64,000 bases of DNA, from the NCBI GenBank assembly GCA_022813625.1, contig JAKLMB010000023.1:124001-188000 (forward strand), written 5' to 3'. Below, one piece after another: positions 24,301-34,698 of this stretch. The DNA comes from Aaosphaeria pasadenensis. Taxonomy: Eukaryota > Ascomycota > Dothideomycetes > Pleosporales. The position numbers and the translations under genes are program-made. How positions within the stretch are numbered: position 1 is the first letter of the stretch; each line of letters begins with the position of its first letter. Below the pieces are notes generated by a model. The model had not been told where the DNA came from. It was given only the letters and a program-made list of their open reading frames with translations, and searched no databases.

Positions 24301-26153
24301 CCGTTTGGGCGAGCTGGCGAGCTGGCGCACACACCCGCCGGGGCCTTGTTTAGGCGACCCTATGTATCCTTGTAACCTACACCAGTAGCTACTTGAAGAA
24401 GGGAAAGGAAGACGGAATGAGGAGTAGTGAGCACTGAAGACGGACGAGGATGATGACTTGGATTGGTGGGAGGGAGCAGCCGCATCAGCAGCCACGGCCG
24501 CAACTGTGGTCAGATTGTTGCTCTTCCTGGGTAATCAGATGGTTTGTATGTATGTAGGAGCATGTACGCGCGTATGTACAAGTAGATGTGGGCGAAGAGA
24601 ACGGAGGGTACGGAGAGTGTTTGTAGGGTAAAGCTGGGGAGGGGTCAACGAGAAGGCTTTTTAACGGAGAGGCCTTGCAGGAAAAGATGACGAGTAGGAA
24701 GGAGAGAAAGTGAGAAAATGAGGTGGAGGAAGAAAATCACCAGGATCGAATGGTCGTGGATAAAAGGCGACCGTATCCAAAGGAGGATGGTTTAGGACTT
24801 TGAGGAGGGGATTGATGATAATTGGGGGATGTGCAGTGTTTGCAGTTTGCAGTTGCAGGAGGACAGGACCGCGTGAGGGGGATGGGGATGGGGATGGGGG
24901 AGGGAGATGGAGGGAGGGAGATGGAGGGAGGGGCAATGTTGGGTTAGACCAGAGGGTAGAATTAGGTGGTGCATCGGGGCTGCATCTGGCCGATGGGGGG
25001 GATGTCTTGCCTCGAGCAAACGATTCGAGTCTCGTCAAGCAGTGAAATTGTCGAGTAGTCTTCTGTAGTCGAGGAGGAATAAAACATGTACTCCGTACAA
25101 TGAAGTAGCTAGATAAGGAGGCTCAATTAGCTACAGCAGATACGTTATGATGGAATTGCAGTAGTTATTGGATTGCTCATAACTATGGTGGGGGTACAAG
25201 TTGCAACGGTGACGATGCATCACGATAATTATTATGTGAACTGGGGTTGTACAAGTACCGCACAAATGAGCAGGAGCTGTATTGATTCTTGTGTACCAGG
25301 TACAAGGTACCTATCACAGCTATGCCTACTCCGTGCATCATATGATATGCACATGGCACATGGTACCTACATGTACCTACATGGCACATGGCACATGCGA
25401 GGGGACAGGACTCAGGTACGTCCAGACTCCAGTTTTGTTGCTACTGTTACTTACTGTGTGATGCAGCAACGGTATCTGATTAGGATTGAGATTAAGATTA
25501 GGATTTGTAGAAGATACTGGTAGAGTCTAAGGGTGTTTGCGGACGGGGCGTTTGTGTTGTGGGTACTGTTCACTGTGTACTCGTTGTCTCGTACTGTGAT
25601 GTACAAATACATACCTCTAGTGATCCTTGTCACCGGGCACACGGGGAAGACGCGTCGTGAGTTAGGCGGGCGTTGGTGGTGGTGGTGGTTCGTCTTAGTG
25701 TTAGTGGGGATAGTCGGAAGTAATCAAAAGTAGTGAAAATAATAATGAAAGTAGTGAAAGTAGTCATCAAGAGTGGATTAGTGGACTTGTGGATAGTTAC
25801 TGGATAGTCAGTGAACTGAACTGTGAGTGGGCTGGTGGTGGTTGTGAATCTGTGATGGTGGTGAAGAGGCACATGCAGCCAGATGGCGATGATCCCTGCC
25901 GTCTTCCCTCTTCCCTACCAAACCTTACGGCCCTTAACCATACCTGACCACGCCCTCTTCCCTGAAGGCTCCTCTACCCTGCACTTCCCTAGCCTTCCCT
26001 GTCATGCCCAGAGGACCAAACGAGAAGAGACGAGGACTAGAAAAGAAAAGAGCACGAAAATGTTGCAATTGTAGTGGTAGCTTGCAGATGTGCAGATGCA
26101 GGAGTCGATGCAGGAGGAGTCGACAGTAGACAGTCCCTACCTAGACGGTCGAT
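18304..26153. other. Gene desert, about 7.8 kb
   Basis: No supported gene is found on either strand. Open frames of up to 183 codons (19.1-20.0 kb) overlap on opposite strands and lack domains. The stretch holds scattered simple repeats: T-rich TTTATTTG runs (19.84-19.89 kb), AAGC repeats (22.72-22.74 kb), a G-rich GGGGAT/GGGAGAT run (24.87-24.94 kb), and a cluster of CATGTACCTA and CATGGCA repeats (25.35-25.40 kb). It could be long regulatory DNA for the gene at 27.4 kb or hold non-coding transcripts; neither can be shown here. Confidence 0.55.
24868..24942 (+). repeat. G-rich purine repeat (GGGGAT, GGGAGATGGA)
   Basis: Units of GGGGAT and GGGAGATGGA repeat imperfectly over about 75 bp. The strand carries many G runs of three or more, so a G-quadruplex is possible. 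It lies within the gene desert. Confidence 0.7.
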
Positions 26154-27441
26154 GCAGGTGCAGACGCGCAGAACTTACCCTTACCCTCTGCTCTTTCCCT
26201 AGTTATTCTCTCCCTCTCTCTCTAAACCCATCTAGGGTCAACTCACGTCCTCGTTCTCTTCACTTGGTTATTACTCACTTACTCACTATCCATAACAACA
26301 AAAAAACCTTCAATCCCTTCATCCTCCTTCTTCATCCTCCCTTCCTCCCTCTCATCTCACCTCTACACTCCCTCTCCCTCTCTCTCTATACCTCCTCTGG
26401 TCAGTTGGTCATCACCGTCACCATCGCCTCTCAATTTCCTCTTTCTCTCCAACTCTAAACCACTATCCTCTGTCTGTCTGTCTGTCTTCAACTCTCGCCT
26501 TTCTCTCATCCTTCCTCCCTGCTATCGTTTGTATACAACCAAGGGATCATCATCCTTATCGATTCAGTCGTTTGTCCTCGCTATTCTTATTCAATCTTTA
26601 TCCGTCGCGTCTGCGAACCTAGAACCCGCCCAAAGCACACCACACCACATTACCCAGGCATTGCCAGGCCAGGTCCCACGGCAAGCCGTTTGCGCGCACC
26701 GACGTTCGGGGCCGGGGTACCCTTCCTACCCAACCATCAAGCGGCATCAACCATTACCCATTACAATCATCTACCACCATCCACCGTCCACCACCCATCG
26801 GTCCCATCCAATCCATACAATAACATCCAACTATCCCTCTCTCCTACTCACCTTTCATTGTCGTCCTGTTACCACCTCTGTTGCATCTTCATCTTCATCC
26901 CCCTCTCCTTCTTGTGCCTTACTCCTACTCGAGTCAGACCAACTCGCCTACCATTATTGCTTCGCCTTCCCTCTTGTGTAGTGTGTGTGGCTAGACCCTT
27001 TCCTTCCTTTTTGGCCACTCTCACCTTTTTCCTTTTTTTTGCCTTACACACCAACACCACCACTACTTCTACCCCCACACCCAACCACAAGCAATAACAA
27101 CAACAAAAAACACCACTACCAACGTTCATTTTCCTCCCCCACACCAACCTCTGACCAGGACTTAAAACTACAAACATCAACGGATATCTCACTCAATCCA
27201 TCATTCCACCGTAACTCGACCTCGCGCCTCTGTCATTGCCGGGCCACGTGCTCCACCAGCAAGGGCCTCCCTGGATCCACCGAACAGGCCTCGACCCTCA
27301 TCGAGCATAAACCGTTACAGCGACTTCTCGCCCTGCCTCCGGGACTACGTAACTGTAGCTTGCTTTCAGCAGCCTCAGCTCCAGCTTCTCCTTCCATTAA
27401 TTGGCACGTTTCCTTCTCGTGCCGTCCCTCTTCGAACCGAC
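26154..27441 (+). promoter_or_regulatory. ATG-free pyrimidine-rich stretch, probable long 5' leader
   Basis: There is no ATG on the + strand from 26154 to the start codon at 27442. Composition is strongly C/T-rich, with CTCTCTCT and CCTCC runs typical of fungal transcript starts and leaders. The frame of the downstream gene is open back to a TAA at 27163-27165, but without an ATG. This is best read as a very long leader kept free of upstream starts. A spliced upstream coding exon or a non-AUG start remains possible. Confidence 0.6.
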
Positions 27442-28936
27442 ATGTCATCGGTTCACTCTCGCAATCACTCCAAAGCAACGTCTGCAACTTCATCCTTCAA
27501 CATGATTCTCGAACATGTCTTGCAATATCCCGCTAGTTATGAGATCCCACTACGGACCATGTACACTCTCAACTGCAACCCCCGCGCTCAGCCTCTCCCA
27601 AGGGATTCCACCCGGACTTCGACAACCTCTGGCTACTCTGCCAATTCCGGCAGTGCGTCACCCGTCTCTGGCCAGATGGCATGGAACGATACCGAGTCTT
27701 CGGCCATGGATTTTACCTCTCAACTCATGAACCACATTGGATCGCTTCCGTCCCAGACCAACTCTCTTCCCCCGCCTTTCATCATCTCATTCGTCTCTCG
27801 CTGCTTTCATCCTGACCTGTCGTTGGTCGACTTCCCTCAGGCCCTGACTGCATTGGACTATCTGCGAGATCTGGAGAAGAGGAGGTGCAAGGAGTTCATC
27901 GCCGCCTTTGAGAGGCTTGGAATTAACTTGGAGAACTTCGAAGACGACATTGAGCAAGTGGCCGATAAGTATCCTGGCGTCGCCCTCTGGGCAAAGAATA
28001 TGCAGGGAAAGAACAAGAAGGCAGAGACGTACTACGCTCACATCTACCTTACTCTGCGCCGTTGGGTGAGTCACTTCGAACCACATACCGCTCCCATAGA
28101 TGGGCGTGTTTGCTAATCGGCTACAGATCATGATCAATGAACTCTCGATTCAGCCATTCAACAAACTTAACTGCCTCGCCATGCTCAACACTCTTCTGCC
28201 TCCTCAGTCGCCTAGTGGCAACTCTGTGCTCCCCTCGCCCTTGTTGCAAGCCTCTACCTTGAAAGAGGAACGTGATTGCTTTTTCGAGTACATTGGGCGT
28301 GTCCAGAAGAGGGGCCCTCGAGTCCTCCAAGAGATCGTCATGTTCGGCAAGGGCGAAAAGGACGCCAATGGCTGGTATCCCGTGCAGAGGTCCGTTGATA
28401 AGTATCTTCGTGTCGCCAAGAATACGATCGATGACTGCCTTGCAACTACCGGCATCGAGACCTTCACACCCGCAGAGGGTGAGAGGAAAGGAAAGAAGAC
28501 AGACTCCGGAGTCAGCTTTGGATCCGAGCGCAGGCCAAGCACCATCGACAGTACCGCAGACAAGGTCCTCCCGAGCATGCCCAACGAGGCGTTGCAAGCC
28601 CACAAGGGCTTGAGCAAGCTTGAGCGCATCACGAGAGAGTTCAAGCGCATGCGTGTCAAGACGAGGCCAGATGTAGAGGAAATTGTCAAAGTGGAGAGGC
28701 ACGCTGCCGCCGATCAAATCCCCATCCCCGGCGACAAAAGCAAGAAGTCCCTCAAGAAGGCCCGCTCATTCGCAAACCTTGGTGGCCTCCGGGCCGCAAA
28801 TGCTAGCTCAACTTCCTTGACTAGTGGAAGCAGAAAAGGCAGCGATGCCATGGGCTTCGATGCAGAGGCGATGAAACGACACCGAAAGCTCTATGACCAG
28901 ACGCAGGCGCAAAAGAGCGCGAAGCATATGGCGTGA
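27442..28936 (+). CDS. Conserved fungal protein of unknown function (2 exons)
   Basis: Exons are 27442-28065 and 28127-28936, giving 477 residues. The 61-nt intron has a GTGAGT donor and a CTACAG acceptor and joins TLRRW to IMINEL in frame. I do not recognise a named domain. Residues 1-110 include the segment FNMILEHVLQYPASYEIPLRT and a Ser-rich linker. Residues about 110-340 are mostly helical with many charged residues and look like a folded core. The tail is basic and Ser/Lys-rich with RKGS-like sites, including KKSLKKARSFANLGG. There is no signal peptide or membrane segment. The chosen ATG is the first one after 1.29 kb without any, so the start is well supported unless a non-AUG start is used. 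The gene has an unusually long leader and sits beside the largest gene desert of the window, which suggests complex regulation. Confidence 0.85.
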
Positions 28937-30524
28937 TGTCAGGGCACGATTCTTGGATGCAGTTATTGACCAGTACGGATTCTGGCTCATATTGCCACCT
29001 TTTCTTTTCTTTTCTTTTCTTTTCTTTTCTTTTCCTTTTCTTACGACTCAGCTGGGGTTCGGCAGCACAGTGCGCAGGTCTGCACAGGGATCGGGATCTC
29101 GATTTCCTTTCTGGTAAGACACTGCCTCTTTCCCACCCCTGCCATGCAAATACACAAAACTACCTCCGTTGCTTTTTTTTTCTTCTTCTTGTTTTTTTAT
29201 TATCATCAAAGCGGAGCAGATGCTCCAACGAGATCCAGAGTTTTTGGTCTCGTACACCCAGGATTCTATTGCGCGGCGGTTCTTATCTTTTTTGCACTCA
29301 TCATATGGTTGGCGTTTGAAGAGACAATACTCTCGCGAGTCGAAAAAGCTTTCCAGTCGTCGCATTGCTATGCCTTGGCATCGACATATCCACTGGGTAT
29401 TCTTTCTTTTTTCATTGCATTAGGGTTTTTCACTATGGGTCATGAGGCGGAGTTATCGGTAAATGATGCATGGACTACGGGCGTTTCCTTGGACACACAA
29501 GGTATCATTCGATTCGCACCAATATTGATTTGGTGTTGAGACGTGGGTTTGTCTCCGGACAGTACTCTATCACGTCGCTTACATTGTGGATTATTACGAC
29601 TCGAATCTTTTTGTACACTGGAATAATGTCAAATGCGATATGAACCAAAAAAACGTTTAATGAAAAAGATATCCCGCTTCAAAGAAATGCATACTCTTGG
29701 GTGTTCTGTGAGATGAATGAATGTGACGGCTAGATACTTGGTACAGACTGAGACAGTGTGATTTGAAGCGAAACGGTGACAAAGGAAGTTATTGGTCTGG
29801 TCTGGTCTGGTCACTTGGTAGATAGATTAAAGTAACTATTACCCCAGCAACGACGACGAGGCGAACAAAGCAAAGCAGACCACGATTCGAACTATTATTG
29901 ATGACGGCTTCACCTGCCTAGATCGCGACCCTCGTGTATCCACCCATCGGAACAGGACGAAAACCGTTATCGCGCGTGGACTTGACTCTGCTAGAGCGAG
30001 GTCCTGGTCACATCACGATAATAGGAAGATCAAATATAGGGTGGAGGTGTACGGGATTATTTATCGAGGATCTTCCTTCGAGGCGAGGCGAAGGCGGGGC
30101 CCATGCGAAGGCCCGCAGGCAAGTCTCGTCACGTCGCGCGCCCGCTTTGCTTTTATCGTCTGCGTATCGTGTACGAGGTATGTACAGATCTGGTCACTAT
30201 CACATCTGACAAGCACCCGCACGGCAAACTAAGACTTGTATGTACAGTATTTGTACGTACACAAAAGAAGACCAGGTAAAGCAAACAAGACAGAACAGGA
30301 CAAGGGCAGGCAGGGCAAGGTTAGGGTTGTCGAAAGAATTGCCACCACACCGCCTCGGATAGCTGCAAGGCACGCTCCGACGCCACATCTAGCTTCTCAA
30401 TACTCGTCCCTGTCATAGACTTGTGTCGTTCCAATTGTAGCTCATAGCTCTAATACAATACTTGCGTTACTGCATACGGAGCCCAAGCTACAACAACACC
30501 CCACTTTCCAATACCTACCTGGTT
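28937..30524. other. Intergenic DNA between the unknown gene and the BRCT gene
   Basis: The first part should be the 3' UTR of the upstream gene and includes a TTTTC microsatellite. A hydrophobic frame at 29144-29539 comes from T-rich DNA and is not called. No RNA gene is recognisable. Confidence 0.55.
29000..29040 (+). repeat. Microsatellite (TTTTC)n
   Basis: Seven perfect TTTTC units run from 29000 to 29034, followed by CTTTTC. It starts 64 bp after the stop codon at 28936, so it probably lies in the 3' UTR. Confidence 0.95.
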
Positions 30525-32150
30525 ATGGACCTCGACGATCTCGGCCCTCCTCCCTCGGGACAGCAACAGGCGATTGCAGCAGTTCGCACAAGGGTCAAGC
30601 AAGCATCTGCCTCACGCTCTATTCCTTCTCGTCAACAACTGCCCAACTCCAGGACTCCTCACCATGTCTCCAACCATGTCTCCGCGGCAGCAAATTCCCC
30701 GAGAGGAGCCACTACAGCTATATCATCACCTCTGATATCGACATCCCCATCGACATCTTCAAAGTCGTTGCACACAGACCCGGTCCCTGCATCATCACTA
30801 TCATCATTATCATCATTATCGCACCACAACCGCAGTAGCAGTAACGATAGCTCGTGCATGAAACCCCGCTTACATCACAATCCTGGATCCTGTTCCTCCT
30901 CCTCCCTCCTCTCGACAATAATATCACCCCCACCCGGGGGTATCACCATCGCCCCAGACAAGGACCAGGACATCAACAACATCACCTCGAATTCATCTTT
31001 TATGCAACCCCCCGCCAAGCCCACTACAAAAGCAAGCTTGCCCAACCCATGCACAACCACAACGACAATCAAGAGAGCAGCCTCTCCCACGCGCACCTTC
31101 TTCGATCCCTGGAACTCATCCTCGACGGGGCACCAACGGGCCGAAAACCGCCTGTCGGGATCGACATCGTGGCGCGACTGCCGCAACCGGAAGCTCGGCG
31201 AGCAGTTCAGGAGCAGCGGGCGCGGCGGAGGAAGGCGTGTCGCTGACACGGTGGGTGCGGGGAGCGAGGGGTTTGGCATTGATGGGAGGTTGGCGAATGG
31301 CGGGTGGGAGAGGGGTGCGAGCGGGTTGAGGACGGGGGGGCAGAGGAGTCTGGTTGAGGTTTGGGGGGCGAGGAAGAGGAGGTGTTTAGATGAGGGGGGG
31401 GAGATGGTGAGGAGAAAGAAGGACGGCGTGGAGGTGTCGTCGTCTGGAACGTCGCTAGCACCGCTGGGAAAGTCGCGAACGAAGTCGTCCTCACGGGAGG
31501 AGGAGTCTCATTCCCTCGATATCGACGACAAGGACATCGTCCTCCCACCCCCCGACAACCACCACTTCCCCTCGTCAACATCAACATCACCTCCAGCCCA
31601 ACGTCCCCCCTCCCCCTCCTCCCCAGCACAGCCCAAGCAGATCTTCTCCGGCCTCTGCATGTACATCAACGGCTCAACCGCGCCCCTGATCTCCGACCAG
31701 AACCTCAAGCGCCTGCTCGCCACCCGCGGCGCCACCACCTCCGTCGCACTCGGCCGCCGCACCGTCACCCACGTCGTCCTCGGCACCCCCAGCTCCCATC
31801 GCGGCAGCGGCTCAGGCTCCGGCGGCGGCCTCGCGGCGAGCAAGATCCAGAGGGAGATCGAGAGGACGGGCGGGAAGGGGGTAAGGTTTGTTTCTGTGGA
31901 GTGGTAACTTTTTCCCTTTTTTCTTTCACCTTACCTCAAGTCATTCATCATCCATTCCATTATCTTCCCCTCGAATTGTATCAAGTTTCCTTTACGGTGT
32001 GTTGCTAACAGGTGTCTTTGAAGGGTCCTCGAGTCCGTAAAAGCAGACATCAGACTCCCCGAATCACGCTTCGCGTCGTCGACGCTGAGGCTCGCGCCCG
32101 AGGGCCAGAAGAGCGTGTACGGGCTTTTTGCGGGCAAAGCTTCCCGATAA
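30525..32150 (+). CDS. BRCT-domain protein with long disordered N-terminus (2 exons)
   Basis: Exons are 30525-31903 and 32024-32150, giving 501 residues. The intron (120 nt) has a GTAACT donor, a GCTAAC branch site at about 32004 and an AAG acceptor, and it splits the codon of the conserved BRCT Trp: VSVEW|VLESVKAD. Residues 1-370 are Ser/Pro/Thr-rich and apparently disordered, apart from a Trp/Arg/Gly-rich patch (about 205-290) with FFDPWNSSSTGHQRAENRL at its start. A single BRCT domain covers about 372-480: the FSGLCMYINGS strand, the TRGATTSVALGRRTVTHVVLG core, and the Trp helix. BRCT domains bind phosphoproteins in DNA-damage responses; the partner here is unknown. The coding strand changes sharply from C-rich to G-rich and back, without disturbing the frame. 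Confidence 0.82.
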
Positions 32151-34698
32151 CACTGGCTATCGTCGCCATGTGTGATGACTAGACTGGCGTGAATTCGACG
32201 TTGTCTCGTCGTGGACATCAAACTCCAAAGCACAGGCGTCTTTGGAAGAAAAAGGGGTGAGTGGGGAAAAATTGAATTCATTCCTACGCGAGGGGAAACG
32301 AAGTGAACTCGAAATTGACGGTAAATACTACCCACTTCCAAATAACGTCATGTGTGGGGGGTGTATGTATACATGATGTACATCAGACATCCCCCTCCCC
32401 CCCTCAAACGCTCATCCTTCGGAGTTAAAAAAAACGATATGGAGGGATTGAAGTGGGAGGTTATGGAGACACCCACGCTACAACCCAGCTGGTCTGGCGA
32501 AAATCCAGACAGTGCGACTGCGTATAGATGTAGATATAGTTACATATGTGGGGGTAAAAGCGTCGATAGCGCTGTAAACGTACATATCACGACCTGGCAC
32601 GAACATACATCACGAGATATGGAATAGCTTTCACGACGGAATGACATTGACATGACTATGCCAACGGGATCTTTTGGTCGTCTCGTGTTGGGTTAGTTGA
32701 ATGACGGGAGTAGGCTTTTCACAAATGGTGGTTGTATGTTATATATCCCCATCTGTGTACACATTTTCGCGAAACAAAGGGGAAGTCGATAATAATGTAA
32801 TAGCTGTCAAGGACAGCATGTACACACAAATAAAACAACACCAACATCAGGTTGAAGAACCGACATAATCATATCATATCTTCCTTATAAACGTTCGTGT
32901 GTTGACGTGAGAGATAGTATGAGCTTCTATAGTGTTTTGGGCGTGCGTGTCGCTATGCATCTATCTACCTTACATCCCTTACGAAGACAAGATATAACGA
33001 AAACGTAGAATAGAAAGGGCTATATAAATTCAATATTTATATTCTTTTTCCATTCTCTCTTCTTATAATTGATCCCTTATCTATAATTTGTACCTTTTTG
33101 CTATTACTTTTGTATAAATATTAATTTATCTACTTTACAAAATAGTCTTTAAGGGACCAAGTTAAAACCAAAAAAAATGATTTAAGATTCAAGATAGGTG
33201 GGTTTTATGTACAACAACAATTTGAACATTTCCTTTCCCTCTCCCCCTCTAAATAATGTCCGAGGGTAGAACCCTCTGACTGAGGTGGTTGCTGATGCTG
33301 TTTGTTATGGAGTGATGCCCATTTTGTCATTTTATGGTTTAGAGGGAACGTGAGATGCATAGACGATGATATGTGTGAAATCATTGTCCAGAATTCATTC
33401 CTTTCCTCCTCTAATTTTTATTGCTTTTGTCATTATCAGGTTACTATTCCCTTATATATATGAATGAATATATAAATGACCCTGAAGACATATGGTGTAG
33501 ATATATGACTTTCCGAGACCACCACTGCACAGGTTCGACACACGCGAGCCTGACCTTCGGATCATGTCCATGACGAGACTGTTCGGTATACATGGAGAAT
33601 TAGGTATGATTGATGTATGATGTGCACATGATTACAATCTACACACCATGCGGGTGCCAATGTTGGGGGCCGAGAATGGGGTCGATGGATTGATATCATA
33701 CGTTGCTTTGGTATATATTGTTTATGCCGTCCTTGTATGTACATACAAGTGCAAATGTTGTCTTCGGTGATGGCTGTGGACGCCGTTCGTATATTTTGAA
33801 AGACCTCATCTTAAGCAAAAGATAGTGTCATCCGTTGCAAACCAAAACCCACGAATTGAGAAGAAATTGATGCATACTTACACATCACTTACTTCGTATT
33901 TAGGGGGCCTTAAAAGCATATGCAATCCTCACATCTGAAGTTTCCTTCCATATCGAGTTTCCTGATCAATATTTTGGTGCGTGTGATATCTTCATACGGG
34001 ACACTGACTCACCGGTTTCTATATAATCATCGCCAGGCGTCCATAACGAGTGATGTCGTTGGGTGCCGTGGAAGATCTGAGGTCAGGGATCCGCGTTGGG
34101 TTCTATCACGCGAGCTCGCGCCGCCGCAGCATCACCAGAGCCCTATGTAAGGTACTATCCAGCCAGCAAATGCAGCGATTTGTCGTTCGCAGAGGGCCGC
34201 CACGATAGTTATCGACTTCTTATACGCGACGTTCGCCACGCGTGCATTTGTCCTCTCGTTCCTTCGTTCGTTCGTTCTAGCAGAGTAATCCCCATCGTCA
34301 TCTCACCAACGATCCTCGCACCCCCCCACAAGGCCCTCCATCCAAGCATCCATGTTTCGAAAGAAGGGCATCCAGATGATCGCGGAAAAATCGGCACTCT
34401 GATCCCACATCCCCAAGCCTTTTCCCTCCGAGAAACTCGTTGGCAACTCTTACCTTGTCCCCCCATTCCAATTCTTCTTCCCTTGCCAAACATAACCAAC
34501 TTTCCCATCTCTTAAACATTTAAACTACCCAGCGAACGGATAGGTCGGCGAATTGCGGACGTTTCGGCACCACACCGCGCACGACGAAGCTCTCTAGTCG
34601 TGCCTCATTCCCATCCGACGCAGCTTCAGCAGCAAGCTTCAATATTGTATGAATTAGAGCGGTTTTAATCGCGGACTTTTTCCTTGGATGATAGTGAG
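32151..34698. other. Gene-poor stretch with an AT-rich island
   Basis: No gene is supported over 2.5 kb. An AT-rich island is centred on 33000-33180, unlike the mixed composition elsewhere. The last 150 bp lead into the CorA gene and contain an overlapping short upstream frame (ATG at 34688). Confidence 0.55.

Noticed and set aside
26529..27536. Three long plus-strand frames (135-183 codons) in the leader region
   Set aside because: None begins with ATG; they are open because the DNA is pyrimidine-rich and lacks TAG/TGA-forming purines. Their frames differ from one another and none is shown to be coding.
29144..29539. Small membrane-protein-like frame
   Set aside because: Hydrophobicity comes from runs of T in the DNA (Phe/Leu codons); no conserved start or motif.
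33525..33545. GGTTCGA, a tRNA T-loop-like motif
   Set aside because: No acceptor stem or D-loop can be folded around it, so it is not a tRNA gene. The same holds for ATTCGAAC near 29885.
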